Positions 51,561 to 60,934 of a stretch of 64,000 bases of DNA are shown one piece after another. Source of the stretch: CAWCQC01 sp963819905 (GTDB taxonomy: Bacteria > Actinomycetota > Thermoleophilia > Gaiellales > Gaiellaceae); contig CAWFXP010000009.1 of assembly GCA_963819905.1 (NCBI GenBank), forward strand, positions 806,001-870,000, given 5' to 3'. The notes beneath the pieces were generated by a model that was not told where the DNA came from, ran no database searches, and saw only the letters and a program-made list of their open reading frames with translations. The position numbers and the translations under genes are program-made. How positions within the stretch are numbered: the first letter of the stretch is position 1; each line of letters opens with the position of its first letter.

Positions 51561-52418
51561 TCAGGCCGCTCCCCCTTCCTCCGGCACCGCGAGAACGTGG
51601 GCGCCCGACCGAGCCGCCGCCGGAGACACGGAGCCTTCGAGCACGCTGAGCGCGTATCCCGCGCCTTCCAGGATCGAGAGGAAACCCCGGCCGGTCTGGT
51701 GCAGCTCGACGATCACGATGGGCCGGTGCTCGTCAAGCGTTCTCGCCATTCCCAGCAGGACCGCAGCCTCGTGACCCTCGACGTCGACCTTGACGGCGCC
51801 CGGTACGAGCTCGGGATGCTCGGCGACGAAGGCGTCGACGGAGGTCACCTCGACCCGGACCGGCTTCCCTGACGGTGTCAGGTCGCCGTTTACGAGGTGC
51901 GCGGTCGCCGGGTTCTGCGCGTCGAGCACGCCCTCGCCGGGGGAGCTCGAGACCGCCTTCTGTATCAACAGGACGTTCCGGAGACCGTTCAGGCGGAGGT
52001 TGCGCTGCACGGCGGCGAAGCTCGCCGGCTCGGGCTCGAAGGCCGCGACGAGCCCCGAGTCGCCGACGAGATGCGCGCCGAGGACGGTGAAGAAGCCGAC
52101 GCTCGCTCCGATGTCGAAGAACACGCCTCCGGGCCGCAGGCACTGTCGCAGCGCGCGCTGGACCTCGGGCTCGACCTTGCCGGTGATCCAGGAGAGCGAC
52201 TGGGCGTCGGCGTACAGCGACAGCCCAGAGGCCTCCCCGCGTCGGATAGTGACCGGCTCCCCGTGGAGCGGGTACGTGAGAATCGAGACGGTTTTCGCGA
52301 TCACCCGGGCGAAGCGGTGCGTGCGCAGCGTTCCCGTGACGGGGCCGGGCACCGCGTCGAGGAGGGTAAGGATGAGTCGCCGGAGCGCCGGCCTCGTGGG
52401 GGAGGCGGTGCTCGTCAC
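51561..52418 (-). CDS. FkbM-family SAM-dependent methyltransferase
   Basis: 285 residues. SAM-binding VFFDIGASVGFFTVLGAHLV followed by AFEPEPASFAAVQRNLRLNG, and the family end AVKVDVEGHEAAVLLGMARTL and IVIVELHQ. FkbM enzymes O-methylate sugars or hydroxyls of natural products. GTG 52418 lies 2 nt after a glycosyltransferase stop, so it probably methylates that enzyme's glycan. The preceding convergent gene ends exactly adjacent. Confidence 0.88.
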   Translation of the reverse strand: MTSTASPTRPALRRLILTLLDAVPGPVTGTLRTHRFARVIAKTVSILTYPLHGEPVTIRRGEASGLSLYADAQSLSWITGKVEPEVQRALRQCLRPGGVFFDIGASVGFFTVLGAHLVGDSGLVAAFEPEPASFAAVQRNLRLNGLRNVLLIQKAVSSSPGEGVLDAQNPATAHLVNGDLTPSGKPVRVEVTSVDAFVAEHPELVPGAVKVDVEGHEAAVLLGMARTLDEHRPIVIVELHQTGRGFLSILEGAGYALSVLEGSVSPAAARSGAHVLAVPEEGGAA

Positions 52419-52420
52419 GG

Positions 52421-53609
52421 TCAGGGCCCCCGTCGAGGGCGGCGTCTCGCCGCGAGCAGCTCCTCGAAGAGCGACTCGTAGGCAACCGCAGTGCGCTCGA
52501 GATCGAAGCGGCGGGCGACCTGCCGGCGTGGGCAGACGTAGCGTTCCCTCTGCGTCAGGACTCGGGTGATCGCGGCGGCCAGCCCGTTCGGATCACCGGG
52601 CGGCGCCAGCTCGCCCATGCCGGTGATCCTGACTGGCTCCCGGACGCCCGGCAGGGCGCTCGCGACGACGGGCGTGCCGCAGAGCATCGCCTCAACCTGA
52701 ACCAGCCCGAACGACTCGGTCGAGTTGACACTCGGAACCAGCAGGCAATCGAGCGCGCCGAGGAAGGCGGGCATCTCGCTGACCGGGTCGAGCGTGCCGA
52801 GGAACTCCCAGTGCTCGCCGAGCGCGGCAATCGCAGGCGAGAGCCGATCGCGATACGGCCGTTCGCCGACCACGTCCTCGTATGGTCCGGCAAAGAGGAC
52901 CTTGAGCCCCGGGAAGCGGGCGAGCAGGCCAGGCAGCGCCGCGAGCAGGACGTGGATCCCCTTCTCGGCGGCGAATCGTGCGGCGAACCCGACGAGCTGC
53001 CCATGGCCGCCGTTCATCCCGCAGGGCGTGCGCGGTGCGGAAGGCCTCGACGTCTCTCCGTCGCGGCTCGGGCATCGTGACCGGCGGCGGGACGACGGTC
53101 AGCTTGGCTCGGGCCCGGCGCAGAGCCGGTGTGTGGTCTGCGTAGTCCTGCGTGTAGGCGACCACCCGGTCGGCCGACGCGACCGCCACGGTGTTGACGG
53201 CCGCCGTGAGCCCGTCGGCGGCTCGGTTGAGCAGGCCGCCTGGCAGCTGCAGGTCGCAGTGATACGTGATCACGCTGGGGCGGTCGAGAACGCGGGCACC
53301 GACCGCGAGCCCGGCGGCTTCGAGCTGTGGGAGATGGATCCCGACGACGTCGTGCTCTCGGAGGAGGCGTATCGCGTGGGCCCCGTGCGTCGGCATCGCC
53401 ACGCCCTTGCCGGCACGGAAGGCGACCGGAACTCGGACGACGCGAACGCCGGCGCCATCCTCGACCAGCGGCAGCGCGGCGTCGTGCTGCGACGCGAGGA
53501 CGGTCACCTCGTGGCCGCGAGCACTCAGCGCGTGCGCCAGTCGCTCGACGTAGATCGTCAGGCCGCTGAGGTGCGGCCGGTAGTACGTGAGCGCCTGGAG
53601 GATCCTCAT
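52421..53609 (-). CDS. GT4-family glycosyltransferase (one frameshift)
   Basis: ATG 53609 (ATGA overlap with the epimerase) opens MRILQALTYYRPHLSGLTIY and reads through VITYHCDLQLPGG and RVVAYTQDYADHTPAL to VPPPV and AHALRDER. Near 53000-53012 the frame changes and continues GQLVGFAARFAAEKGIHVLL, LLVPSVNSTESFGLVQVEAML and the end LLAARRRPRRGP. Restored length is ~395 residues, normal for the family, with the ES-FG-xV-xxE retaining motif. Either an assembly indel or a recent mutation. Confidence 0.83.
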
Positions 53610-54655
53610 TCGGCGGGAACGGGGACGATGCGCTCGAGCGACGACCTGTTGTCGAGAATCCAGTCGGCGAGCCGCCCGACGCCTTCCTCGACAGGGGTGC
53701 TCGGCTGCCATCCGAAGAGGCGCTCGGCTCGGCCCGTATCGCAGAAGAACACCTGCTGGTCTCCGGGCCGTGCCTCGTCGAAGCGCACCCGAGGAGATCG
53801 TCCGACGACAGTCTCCAGCACCGGTGCGAACTCTGCCCAGACGGAGATCGTGAACGGCGCTCCCCCGCCGATGTTGAACGCCCTCCCGCGCGTGCGGTCG
53901 ATCGCGCCCACGGCCAGCTCGTACGCGTCGAGCAGGTCGTCCACGTAGAGCAGGTCGCGGACCTGCTTGCCGCTGCCGAAGATCGTGATCTCCCTGCGGA
54001 GCGCTGCGGCAAGGATGAACCACGCCACCCAGCCCTGATCCTCGATCCCCATCTGACGAGGGCCGTAGATACAGCTCTGCCGGAAGACGATCGTCGGAAG
54101 GTCGTACAGCCGGCCGTATGCGAGGACGTACTGGTCGGAAGCGCCCTTCGAGCAGCCGTAGGGGGACTCGAAGGCGAGCGGGTGCTGCTCGCTCACACCC
54201 CGTGGAAGATCCCGAAACGCATACCGGGTCGGGGTCTCGACGATCTCCTCGTCGCTCATCGACCCGTACACCTTGTTCGAGGAGGCGTAGACGACGATCG
54301 GTGGCTCCTGCGAGCAGCGGGCCGCTTCGAGCACGTTCAGGGTGCCGACCAGGTTCGCCGCGAAGTCCCCGCGCGGGTCCGCAACGGATGTCGTCACCGC
54401 GGTCTGGCCGGCAAGGTGGTACACGACCTGGGCCTCCGCAACTACGGCGCTGACGGCTTCTGCGCTCCTGACGTCGCCCCTGATGAAGCGCAGGCGCTCT
54501 CCGTGGCGTTCGCGCAGCCACGCCAGGTTCAGCTCGGCTCCCGGACGAGCGAGGCTGTCGAACAGGGTGACGGTGTGTCCATCGCGCAGCAGCCTGTCGG
54601 CAAGGTTGCAGCCGATGAAGCCTGCGCCACCCGTGACGAGGCAGCATCGGATCAT
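53606..54655 (-). CDS. NAD-dependent nucleotide-sugar epimerase/dehydratase (CDP-paratose 2-epimerase-like)
   Basis: 349 residues, extended SDR. LVTGGAGFIGCNLADRLL, YHLAGQTAV, YASSNKVYG, and SPYGCSKGASDQYVLAY (Tyr-x3-Lys), with RQSCIYGPRQMG and RDLLYVDDLLDAY. The SNKVYG and Q-AV-TS features are those of CDP-tyvelose/paratose 2-epimerases, though related GDP- or UDP-sugar epimerases cannot be excluded. It supplies a nucleotide sugar to the glycosyltransferases around it; both ends overlap neighbours by 4 nt. Confidence 0.87.
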   Translation of the reverse strand: MIRCCLVTGGAGFIGCNLADRLLRDGHTVTLFDSLARPGAELNLAWLRERHGERLRFIRGDVRSAEAVSAVVAEAQVVYHLAGQTAVTTSVADPRGDFAANLVGTLNVLEAARCSQEPPIVVYASSNKVYGSMSDEEIVETPTRYAFRDLPRGVSEQHPLAFESPYGCSKGASDQYVLAYGRLYDLPTIVFRQSCIYGPRQMGIEDQGWVAWFILAAALRREITIFGSGKQVRDLLYVDDLLDAYELAVGAIDRTRGRAFNIGGGAPFTISVWAEFAPVLETVVGRSPRVRFDEARPGDQQVFFCDTGRAERLFGWQPSTPVEEGVGRLADWILDNRSSLERIVPVPAE

Positions 54656-55434
54656 CCCGGGGCCTCGGCCTCGAGGTAGCCGATTCGCTCGTCGTACGGA
54701 TCCGGCCGAAGCTCCACGAGGAAGCGGCGTTCTCGCAGATACGCAGCTACGTGCGCATCGGCGTCGGGGAGCAGGTGCCTGTGGTACTCGAGCACGATCC
54801 GTTGCACCCGCTCGAGCTCACGCCCGGCGCTCTCGAGGACATCGAGCTCGTCGCCTTCGCAGTCGACCTTGAGCAGATCGACGTTCCTACCACGGAGGAA
54901 CGGCTCCAGCCTCTCGGCGGGTGGTCGGGTGCCGATCGCCAGCTGATGGGCATCGACGCCGACGGCAACGTTCGCGGCGATGTTCGCGTGGAACGCGCGA
55001 AACGACCTCTCGTCGGGCTCGAAAGCGAGCACCGAGGCGGCGGGCTGCCGAAGCGCGACGAACAGGGCGAAGTCGCCGATCCCGGCCCCGACGTCGATCA
55101 CGACCCCGGTGGTCGGTTGAGGGAGCTTCCGGATCCCGTAGACGTCGTCACACACGATCTCCTTGAGCAGGAGGTAGTCGAGCAGGCGCGTGGTTCGCAA
55201 CCGGAGGCCGTTCCGCAGCTCGATCGGCCGGTGCCGAAGCGCGCCGAGCCAACTTCGGGGCCGGACGAGCCGAGAGAGCGCTGCGAGCGAGCGAGCGTAG
55301 TACGGGATCTTTCGAAGCCGCCTCCTCAGAACGCTCTTCCCGCGGTTCGTGGGCGGTACGCAAGCCGCGCAAGATCTACCGCCATCCGGACGGTCGCGGG
55401 CGCCGAGACTGTCGTCCAGGGGCTGTTCGCCCAC
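54652..55434 (-). CDS. FkbM-family methyltransferase (start uncertain)
   Basis: SAM motif GVVIDVGAGIGDFALFVAL, AFEPDERSFRAFHANI and the acidic DLLKVDCEGDELDVLESAG mark the family. The body begins around LRRRLRKIPYYARSLAALSRL. A GAGGAGG site lies just after the upstream stop, but no ATG, GTG or TTG follows it in frame within the next 60 codons; the only standard start is GTG 55434, inside the upstream gene. A CTG or an indel in the start region is possible. Length would be ~225-260 residues. Confidence 0.75.
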   Translation of the reverse strand: MGEQPLDDSLGARDRPDGGRSCAACVPPTNRGKSVLRRRLRKIPYYARSLAALSRLVRPRSWLGALRHRPIELRNGLRLRTTRLLDYLLLKEIVCDDVYGIRKLPQPTTGVVIDVGAGIGDFALFVALRQPAASVLAFEPDERSFRAFHANIAANVAVGVDAHQLAIGTRPPAERLEPFLRGRNVDLLKVDCEGDELDVLESAGRELERVQRIVLEYHRHLLPDADAHVAAYLRERRFLVELRPDPYDERIGYLEAEAPG

Positions 55435-56072
55435 GAGACCGGAACCTCCGCCACGCCTACGCCGAGCTCACGGGCAAGCAGGCACAGCTCGGCGTCGTAG
55501 GCGAACCCCTGCAGCCGCTGCCGCTCGAACAGCACCCGTGCCGTGTCGAGCCGGTAGAGCTTGAAGCCGCATTGAGTGTCCCGGAAGGGAAGGTCAGTCG
55601 TCAGGCGGAGAAGCGCGTTGAAGCACTTCCCGAGCGACTCGCGATAGCGCGGCTGACGGATCAGGATGCGCGACTCGGACAGCGCCCGCGAGCCCATTGC
55701 CACGTCGAAGCCACGGTCGAGAGCGGCGGCGAGCGTCGACAACTCGGACAGCGGCGTCGACAGGTCGGCGTCGGTCACGAGCGCGTGCGTGCCTGCGGCG
55801 GCCAGCACCCCGGCGCGCACGGCAGCGCCTTTCCCCCGGTTCCTCGAGGTCCGGAGGATCCGGAGACGGCCGCCTTCGGATCGGAAGCGCGCGAGCTCCA
55901 CACCGGTCGCGTCGGTCGAGCCGTCGTCGACGACGATCACCTCCAGCAGCTTCATGTCCGCGGCGGCGGCCGCAGAGGCGGCATCGCGGTCGAGTGCCGC
56001 GAGTAGCCGCGCTACCCGTCGCTCCTCGTTGTAGGCGGGAACGACGATCGAGAGCGACCTCCCCGCGCTCAC
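55326..56072 (-). CDS. GT2 glycosyltransferase, DPM/DPG synthase type
   Basis: 248 residues. LSIVVPAYNEERRVARLLAAL, EVIVVDDGSTDATG (nucleotide-sugar Asp), NRGKGAAVRAG, VTDADLSTPLSEL (DxD-like), and QCGFKLYR are the polyprenyl-phosphate glucosyl/mannosyltransferase pattern. It should make a lipid-linked sugar donor used outside by GT-C enzymes such as the one encoded just before it. No C-terminal membrane spans, so it is a soluble or peripheral member. GTG 56072 overlaps the upstream stop. Confidence 0.88.
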   Translation of the reverse strand: MSAGRSLSIVVPAYNEERRVARLLAALDRDAASAAAAADMKLLEVIVVDDGSTDATGVELARFRSEGGRLRILRTSRNRGKGAAVRAGVLAAAGTHALVTDADLSTPLSELSTLAAALDRGFDVAMGSRALSESRILIRQPRYRESLGKCFNALLRLTTDLPFRDTQCGFKLYRLDTARVLFERQRLQGFAYDAELCLLARELGVGVAEVPVSWANSPWTTVSAPATVRMAVDLARLAYRPRTAGRAF

Positions 56073-57766
56073 GGGGAACTCGGCAGGCGGTCGCCGAGCA
56101 GCGGCTCGAGATCGTCGCGGACGTAGAGCCATTCGTCCATCGTCGCGGTCTCGTTCCACGGCTCTCGGCGGAGAAGCCAGCCGAGCCAGTCTCCCGGGCC
56201 GGCCGATCCGTAGTCGGGAACCCACCAGACGCGCAGCCGGAACCGGTGCCCCGTGTAGCCCTCGAGGAACGGGCGCGCGGCCTCGTGGTTCGGATCCGCG
56301 ACGAGGACGACCTCGGCGTCCGGGGCGGGCGGGCTCTGGCTCAGATCGGCGTAGCCGACGCTCAGGTCTCGGAGGTACCAGGCCCAGGGCCAATCTGTCC
56401 CTCCCCACCCGTCGGCCTGGATGCGGAGGCGCTCTCCCGTGGACTCGGTCACCCGTTCGTCCAGCGCGGCGAGCTGGTCGACGACACCCGGGACGTCGTC
56501 GGAGGTCTGAACGAAAACGAGCAGCTCCCTCGGGCTGGCCTGGCGGAGGTAGGAGAGCCCGATCGCGGCGTACGCCATGTAGACCGCGCCGGCTGCCAGC
56601 AGCGCGACCGCGGCCACCCGCAGCGCGCGACTCCGCCTGCTCCAGACCGACGCGAGCCCGACCCCGGCGAGGAGGATGAGCGGAAGCAACGGATGGAGCC
56701 CGAGCCAGGGCATTCGCTCTCCCGCCCACGAGTAGACGAGGAAGCTGAGCACGAACCACCAGACCAGGAAAAGATCGAAGAGGCGCCGGCGCCGCACGCA
56801 GGCCACGATGCCCACGATTCCGAGGAGCACCACAGGCCACTGGTAGGCGGGCAGCGTGACGAGGTAGTAGTAGAGGGGCTGGTCTCCGCGTTCCACGGAG
56901 TGCTGGGAGAGCCAGTAGCGAATCCCGCCGACGAGCCCTTCCGCAAGTCCCTGCGGGTTCGTGAACAAGGTCGTGAAGACCAGGGTGAAGACGAGCAGGA
57001 ACGTCGCGGCTGCCCAGCCCCAGGCCTCGACGCCCGCGGCCCGCACGGCACGGAGGATCGGCGTCCGCCAGACAGGGAGTCCTCGCCTGCGTGCCGCGAG
57101 CACCTGCGACACGACCGCGGCGAGGAGGAACGTGCCGAACACGAACACCGTGATGAACGTCGCCTCCTTCGTCGCGAACGAGAGGGCGAGGAGACCGAGG
57201 ACGACGCTCGGAAGCCACCTGCTCGGCCGGTCGAGGAACCGGAAGATGGCAACTGCAAGGGCGAGCGTCAGAAACGCCATGTAGATGTCGTCCCGCGCGA
57301 AGCGCGAGAAGTACAGGAAGGCCGGCGTCACGCAGAGGAGGACGGACGCTGTCAGCGCGGCCGTGTGTCCCAGCTGCCGCCGCATGAGGGCGGGGAGCAC
57401 GCAGATCGCGGAGCCGAGGAGCGCCGGGGCAAGCCGCGCGGAGACGTCCCCGACGCCGAAGAGCGAGTACATGAGCCCCGTGAGGTAGTACTGCACCGGC
57501 CCGTGGTAGACGGGGTCGTAGTGGTAGCCCTCGCCGGAGAAGAGCCGCCACGAGAACCAGGCGTGCAGGCTCTCGTCGTGGTGGAAGGGCTTGTCGCCGA
57601 GGCCGATGAGCCGGAGCGCGAGCGCGGCGGCGAAGATGCCCGCGTAGGCGATGACCTCGCGATCGAGGATGCGGGCTCGTACTCCGGCCCAGCTGACCGA
57701 GCCGACGCGAGCGCGCCAGGTTCCGGCCCCGGTCGGGGGGACGACGGAGCCCGGATCCAGCGTCAT
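56069..57766 (-). CDS. Agl23/TIGR03663-type membrane glycosyltransferase (PMT-like)
   Basis: 565 residues with about 11-12 membrane spans, GT-C fold. The first outer loop has LIGLGDKPFHHDESLHAWFSW, with the Asp-Glu pair expected at the catalytic site, and YHYDPVYHGPVQYYL is the family's next conserved segment; YFSRFARDDIYMAFLT follows. The ~120-residue C-terminal soluble part is extracytoplasmic. The family is best known from Chloroflexi and archaea, where it is tied to surface glycosylation with lipid-linked sugars. ATG 57766 overlaps the previous stop. Confidence 0.85.
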   Translation of the reverse strand: MTLDPGSVVPPTGAGTWRARVGSVSWAGVRARILDREVIAYAGIFAAALALRLIGLGDKPFHHDESLHAWFSWRLFSGEGYHYDPVYHGPVQYYLTGLMYSLFGVGDVSARLAPALLGSAICVLPALMRRQLGHTAALTASVLLCVTPAFLYFSRFARDDIYMAFLTLALAVAIFRFLDRPSRWLPSVVLGLLALSFATKEATFITVFVFGTFLLAAVVSQVLAARRRGLPVWRTPILRAVRAAGVEAWGWAAATFLLVFTLVFTTLFTNPQGLAEGLVGGIRYWLSQHSVERGDQPLYYYLVTLPAYQWPVVLLGIVGIVACVRRRRLFDLFLVWWFVLSFLVYSWAGERMPWLGLHPLLPLILLAGVGLASVWSRRSRALRVAAVALLAAGAVYMAYAAIGLSYLRQASPRELLVFVQTSDDVPGVVDQLAALDERVTESTGERLRIQADGWGGTDWPWAWYLRDLSVGYADLSQSPPAPDAEVVLVADPNHEAARPFLEGYTGHRFRLRVWWVPDYGSAGPGDWLGWLLRREPWNETATMDEWLYVRDDLEPLLGDRLPSSP

Positions 57767-58506
57767 CGCGCGGCTTCCGCCGTACGTCCCGGGCGCCGGG
57801 CACGGATGAGCTCGAAACGGAAGCGCAGGAGCTCGAGGAGGCCGGCGAGGCTGAAGCGCACGAGCCGCCAGGCGGCGAGGCTCGAGGTGCCGTGCGTGCG
57901 CGCGAGGTGCGTGACCGGAACCTCGAGGACGCGCCAGCCGCGTGCGATGGCGGCCACCGTGACGAGGATCGAGGGCGCGAGCGGCGCCTTGCCGAGGAGC
58001 GGCCGGACATCGTCCAGGAGCTCCTTGCGAACGAGCCGGAACGGCGTGTTCGCATCGCGGACCCGGCGCGCGACGAGGGCGGAGACGACGGCGTTGATCA
58101 GGGCCGAGAGAACGACGCGCGCCGTCGAGTCGCGGCGCACCGCGCGTCGCCCCAGTACGAGATCGGCCTCGGTACGGCGCTCCCACAGCTTCCAGAACTC
58201 GGTGGGCGGAAACTGGCGGTCGGAGTCGGTCTGGAAGACCCAATCGCCGCCGGCCAGCTCGAGCCCGCGTTCGACGCTCGGCCCGTGGCCGAGATTCTCG
58301 TTCGCATGCTCGACCCGCAGCTCGGGCCACCCTCGCGCCAGCCGGTCGAGGATCGCAGCGGTCTCGTCGGTCGAGCAGTCGTCGATGACGATGACCTCCA
58401 ACGACTCGAACCGATCCGCGAGCTCGCGGCGAAGCTCGATGACCAGGTCTTCGATGACCGCCGCCTCGTTCCAGGCGGGGATCACCACGGAGAGCGACGT
58501 GCTCAT
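57763..58506 (-). CDS. GT2 glycosyltransferase, polyprenyl-phosphate sugar synthase type
   Basis: 247 residues. LSVVIPAWNEAAVIEDLVIEL, EVIVIDDCSTDETAAIL, NENLGHGPSVERGLELAGGD and QTDSDRQFPPTEFWKLW (DxD). Different from the gene at 55326 in its acceptor half (FRLVRKELLDDVRPLLG, THGTSSLAAWRLVRF), so the two probably use different sugars or lipids. ATGA overlaps on both sides link it to the mutase-like gene and Agl23-like gene. Confidence 0.88.
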   Translation of the reverse strand: MSTSLSVVIPAWNEAAVIEDLVIELRRELADRFESLEVIVIDDCSTDETAAILDRLARGWPELRVEHANENLGHGPSVERGLELAGGDWVFQTDSDRQFPPTEFWKLWERRTEADLVLGRRAVRRDSTARVVLSALINAVVSALVARRVRDANTPFRLVRKELLDDVRPLLGKAPLAPSILVTVAAIARGWRVLEVPVTHLARTHGTSSLAAWRLVRFSLAGLLELLRFRFELIRARRPGRTAEAAR

Positions 58507-59831
58507 GCGGCCCATAGCTCCTCGGCCGCCCCCGAGACGACGTGCCGGGCGATGTCGATCCCCATCTTCGCCGCGTGATCCATGTTCCCGATCTCGTAGC
58601 GCCAGCTGCCGAAGCGTCCGCGCGAGTAGATCCCGCGTGCGGCGAGCCAGGGCTGGATCGTGTCGAGAGCGGCGTCCCGGCCTACGGTCGGCACCGGGTA
58701 CGCGTACTCGACATCGATCTGCGTGAGCGAGACGACAGGCGTCTGGTCGTCGATGAGGCCCGTTCGCACGAGCCCGCTGACGACGCGGTCGCCGATCCTG
58801 TCGGGAAGCGCCCGGACGGCGGAGTGCGCCGTCTCCGTGAGGTAGGACGAGAAACGCTCGACGTCCCCGTCGGGAACGTTCGCGTGCGCGTACTTGGCGA
58901 AGTTCGTCACGCGGTAGAACGGAACATCGGCGCCCGGGAAGTAGAGCCACGAGCGATCGTCGGCGAGTGGACGCTCGACCCCGACGCCGACGACGGCGAC
59001 GCTCGTGTGGACGAGCGCATCGGCCGCCGCCCGAAGATCCGCCGGGCAACGTTCGAGTGAGGCCACCAGGCGATCGAGCGGCATCGTGGACACGAGCGCG
59101 TCGAAGCCGTCCGCACTCCCGTCGGCGAACTCGAGCGCACGAGCCTCGACGTCGACGCGCACGAGCTCCTTGCCAAAGGTGACGTGAGGGGCGAGCCCCT
59201 CGGCGATCCGCCGGTAGATCTCGCCGGTCCCTCCGGCCCGCGGGAAGCGGAACGTGTTGTTCGGTCCCCAACCGCTGTCCTCGCGCTGCAGCACCACGTT
59301 CGCCAGCGCCCGCCGGTAGTCGACGACGCTGACCCGCTCTGCGATCCAGTCGGCGGACATCTGCTCCGGCGGCGTCGCCCACACCTTCTCGTTGTAGGGA
59401 CGCAGGAAGTGGCGGGTGATCCCGTCACCGAACGTCGAGGACATCCAGGTGGCGAAATCCCGCGCCTGCGCCGTGCCGTCGGCCTCGATCAGTCCGAGGA
59501 GGCACTCGTAGACGACGTCCGGCTCGAGGTAACGAAGGTTGTTCTGGAAGGGATAGGGAACCCAGCGGCCGTCGAAGCGCACGAACGAAGAGCGCTCGTG
59601 CTCGTAGACGTCGTCTCCCATGGCCTCGTCGAGGAGCGCGTCGAACTCGCCGAAGTGACTGAAGACGACGTGGCCGCCGAGATCCCACGTGAATCCTCGA
59701 GCATCGACTGCCGACGACGCGTGGCCTCCCGCGTGCTGGTGTTGCTCGTAGATCGTCCAGTCGGAGTGCCCGAGCCGTGCGAGCTCCCGGCCGCAGGCCA
59801 GCCCGCAGGGCCCGGCACCGATGATCACCAC
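58503..59831 (-). CDS. UDP-galactopyranose mutase-like FAD-dependent protein
   Basis: 442 residues. FAD-binding VVIIGAGPCGLACGRELARLG, EQHQHAGGHASSAVDARGF (GG motif) and DLGGHVVFSHFGEFDALL; further FLRPYNEKVWATPPEQMSADW and PYPFQNNLRYL, segments common to UGM-like amine-oxidase-fold proteins in capsule clusters. A C-terminal GRFGSWRYEIGNMDHAAKMG closes the flavin site. It may isomerise or oxidise a nucleotide sugar. GTG 59831 begins VVIIGAGP directly. Confidence 0.8.
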   Translation of the reverse strand: MVIIGAGPCGLACGRELARLGHSDWTIYEQHQHAGGHASSAVDARGFTWDLGGHVVFSHFGEFDALLDEAMGDDVYEHERSSFVRFDGRWVPYPFQNNLRYLEPDVVYECLLGLIEADGTAQARDFATWMSSTFGDGITRHFLRPYNEKVWATPPEQMSADWIAERVSVVDYRRALANVVLQREDSGWGPNNTFRFPRAGGTGEIYRRIAEGLAPHVTFGKELVRVDVEARALEFADGSADGFDALVSTMPLDRLVASLERCPADLRAAADALVHTSVAVVGVGVERPLADDRSWLYFPGADVPFYRVTNFAKYAHANVPDGDVERFSSYLTETAHSAVRALPDRIGDRVVSGLVRTGLIDDQTPVVSLTQIDVEYAYPVPTVGRDAALDTIQPWLAARGIYSRGRFGSWRYEIGNMDHAAKMGIDIARHVVSGAAEELWAA

Positions 59832-59931
59832 GCGAGGCGTCGCTCAGCCCTCGCTCTCTCGCCTGCCGCCGGCCACAGCCGCATCGTGGTCGGGGACGGA
59901 CGGGCGGTCAAGCCCCACCGCCCGGAGAGGG

Positions 59932-60825
59932 TCAGCTCTTGACCTTGATGTTCCCGCTGATCAGGTTCTGGTCGACGGACGGGCCGCCCGACACCGAGAG
60001 CTGGAAGCGATCGTTCGTGCCGGGCTTCCCGTTGTCCGTCACCGTCGCCGTGAAGGTGCACGGGTTGCCGTTCTTCTTGCACGTCCCGGAGAACGTCGCC
60101 ACGTTGCCTGTGATGGTCAGCGTCTGGATAGTGACGCTCTTCACCTTGATGCCGGCCGTCTTGTCGCGGTACCCGAGCTTGCCCTTCACCGACCCGCCGC
60201 TCTTGCGCTTGACCTGGAAGTGGAACGAGGCCTTTCCGCCCAGGGTGCAGATCTTGCCCTCGCCGCTCGCCTTCTTCGACGACGTGGCCGCTCGCCCGGC
60301 GTCGAACGGGGTCGCCGTGGGAGGCGGCCCTTCGGTCGGGGTCGGGGTCGGCGTGTCGGTCGGGGTCGGGGTGTTGGTCGGCGTGTTGGTCGGGGTTGGC
60401 GTGTCGGTCGGAGTCGGGGTGTTGGTCGGCGTTGGCGTGTCGGTCGGGGTCGGGGTGTTGGTCGGCGTGTTGGTCGGGGTTGGCGTGAAAGTCGGGGTTG
60501 GTGTGTTGGTCGGAGTCGCCGTGAAGGTCGGGGTTGCCGTGTTCGTGGGCGTGGCGGTTGCAGTGTTCGTCGGGGTGTTGGTCGGGGTGTTGGTGGCGGT
60601 GTTGGTGGGGGTGTTCGTGGGCGTGTTCGTGGGCGTGTTGGTCGGAGTCGGCGTGCTCGTCGCGTCGCAGTCGTCGCCGTGCGAGCCTCTCGCCACGTCG
60701 TTCGAGGGCGCGCTCGCCTGGACGGCGGGCTCGTCCCCGGCGAACGCCGAGACGACCGTGATGGCCGAGATCGCCGCAGCAAGCACGAGAGCGACGAGAA
60801 CGTCTCGCAGACCGATCCGATTCAT
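59932..60825 (-). CDS. secreted Thr/Pro-rich (mucin-like) protein with C-terminal beta domain
   Basis: 297 residues from ATG 60825. Signal peptide LVALVLAAAISAITVVSAFAG; then about 110 residues of TPTNTPTNT-type repeats (residues ~60-165); then a ~115-residue domain with ICTLGGKASFHFQVKRKSGG, GTCKKNGNPCTFTATV (paired Cys) and DRFQLSVSGG, like the post-COAP-1 domain. Very rich in Thr, the repeat is a likely O-glycosylation stalk, which fits its place among glycosyltransferase genes. A GTG-type start at 60861 would add 12 residues. Confidence 0.8.
   Translation of the reverse strand: MNRIGLRDVLVALVLAAAISAITVVSAFAGDEPAVQASAPSNDVARGSHGDDCDATSTPTPTNTPTNTPTNTPTNTATNTPTNTPTNTATATPTNTATPTFTATPTNTPTPTFTPTPTNTPTNTPTPTDTPTPTNTPTPTDTPTPTNTPTNTPTPTDTPTPTPTEGPPPTATPFDAGRAATSSKKASGEGKICTLGGKASFHFQVKRKSGGSVKGKLGYRDKTAGIKVKSVTIQTLTITGNVATFSGTCKKNGNPCTFTATVTDNGKPGTNDRFQLSVSGGPSVDQNLISGNIKVKS
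60330..60660. repeat. low-complexity tandem repeat coding for Thr-Pro/Asn
   Basis: Imperfect 6- and 12-nt units (GTTGGTCGGGGT and variants such as GGTGTTGGTCGG) repeated over ~330 nt within the mucin-like gene. Expected to vary in copy number by slippage. Confidence 0.8.
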
Positions 60826-60934
60826 CGCAACATGAGAATAGTCACCCTTCCTGATGGTCAAGTCAAGGAAGTCACCTGATCAGGATGCTCGCGACCCACA
60901 CTCCTTCGACTCCGCGCGCCGGCCGCGGTAGGCG

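Noticed and set aside
60330..60660. CRISPR array
   Set aside because: Repeat units are 6-12 nt, tandem and in frame with a coding sequence; there are no spacers and no cas genes.
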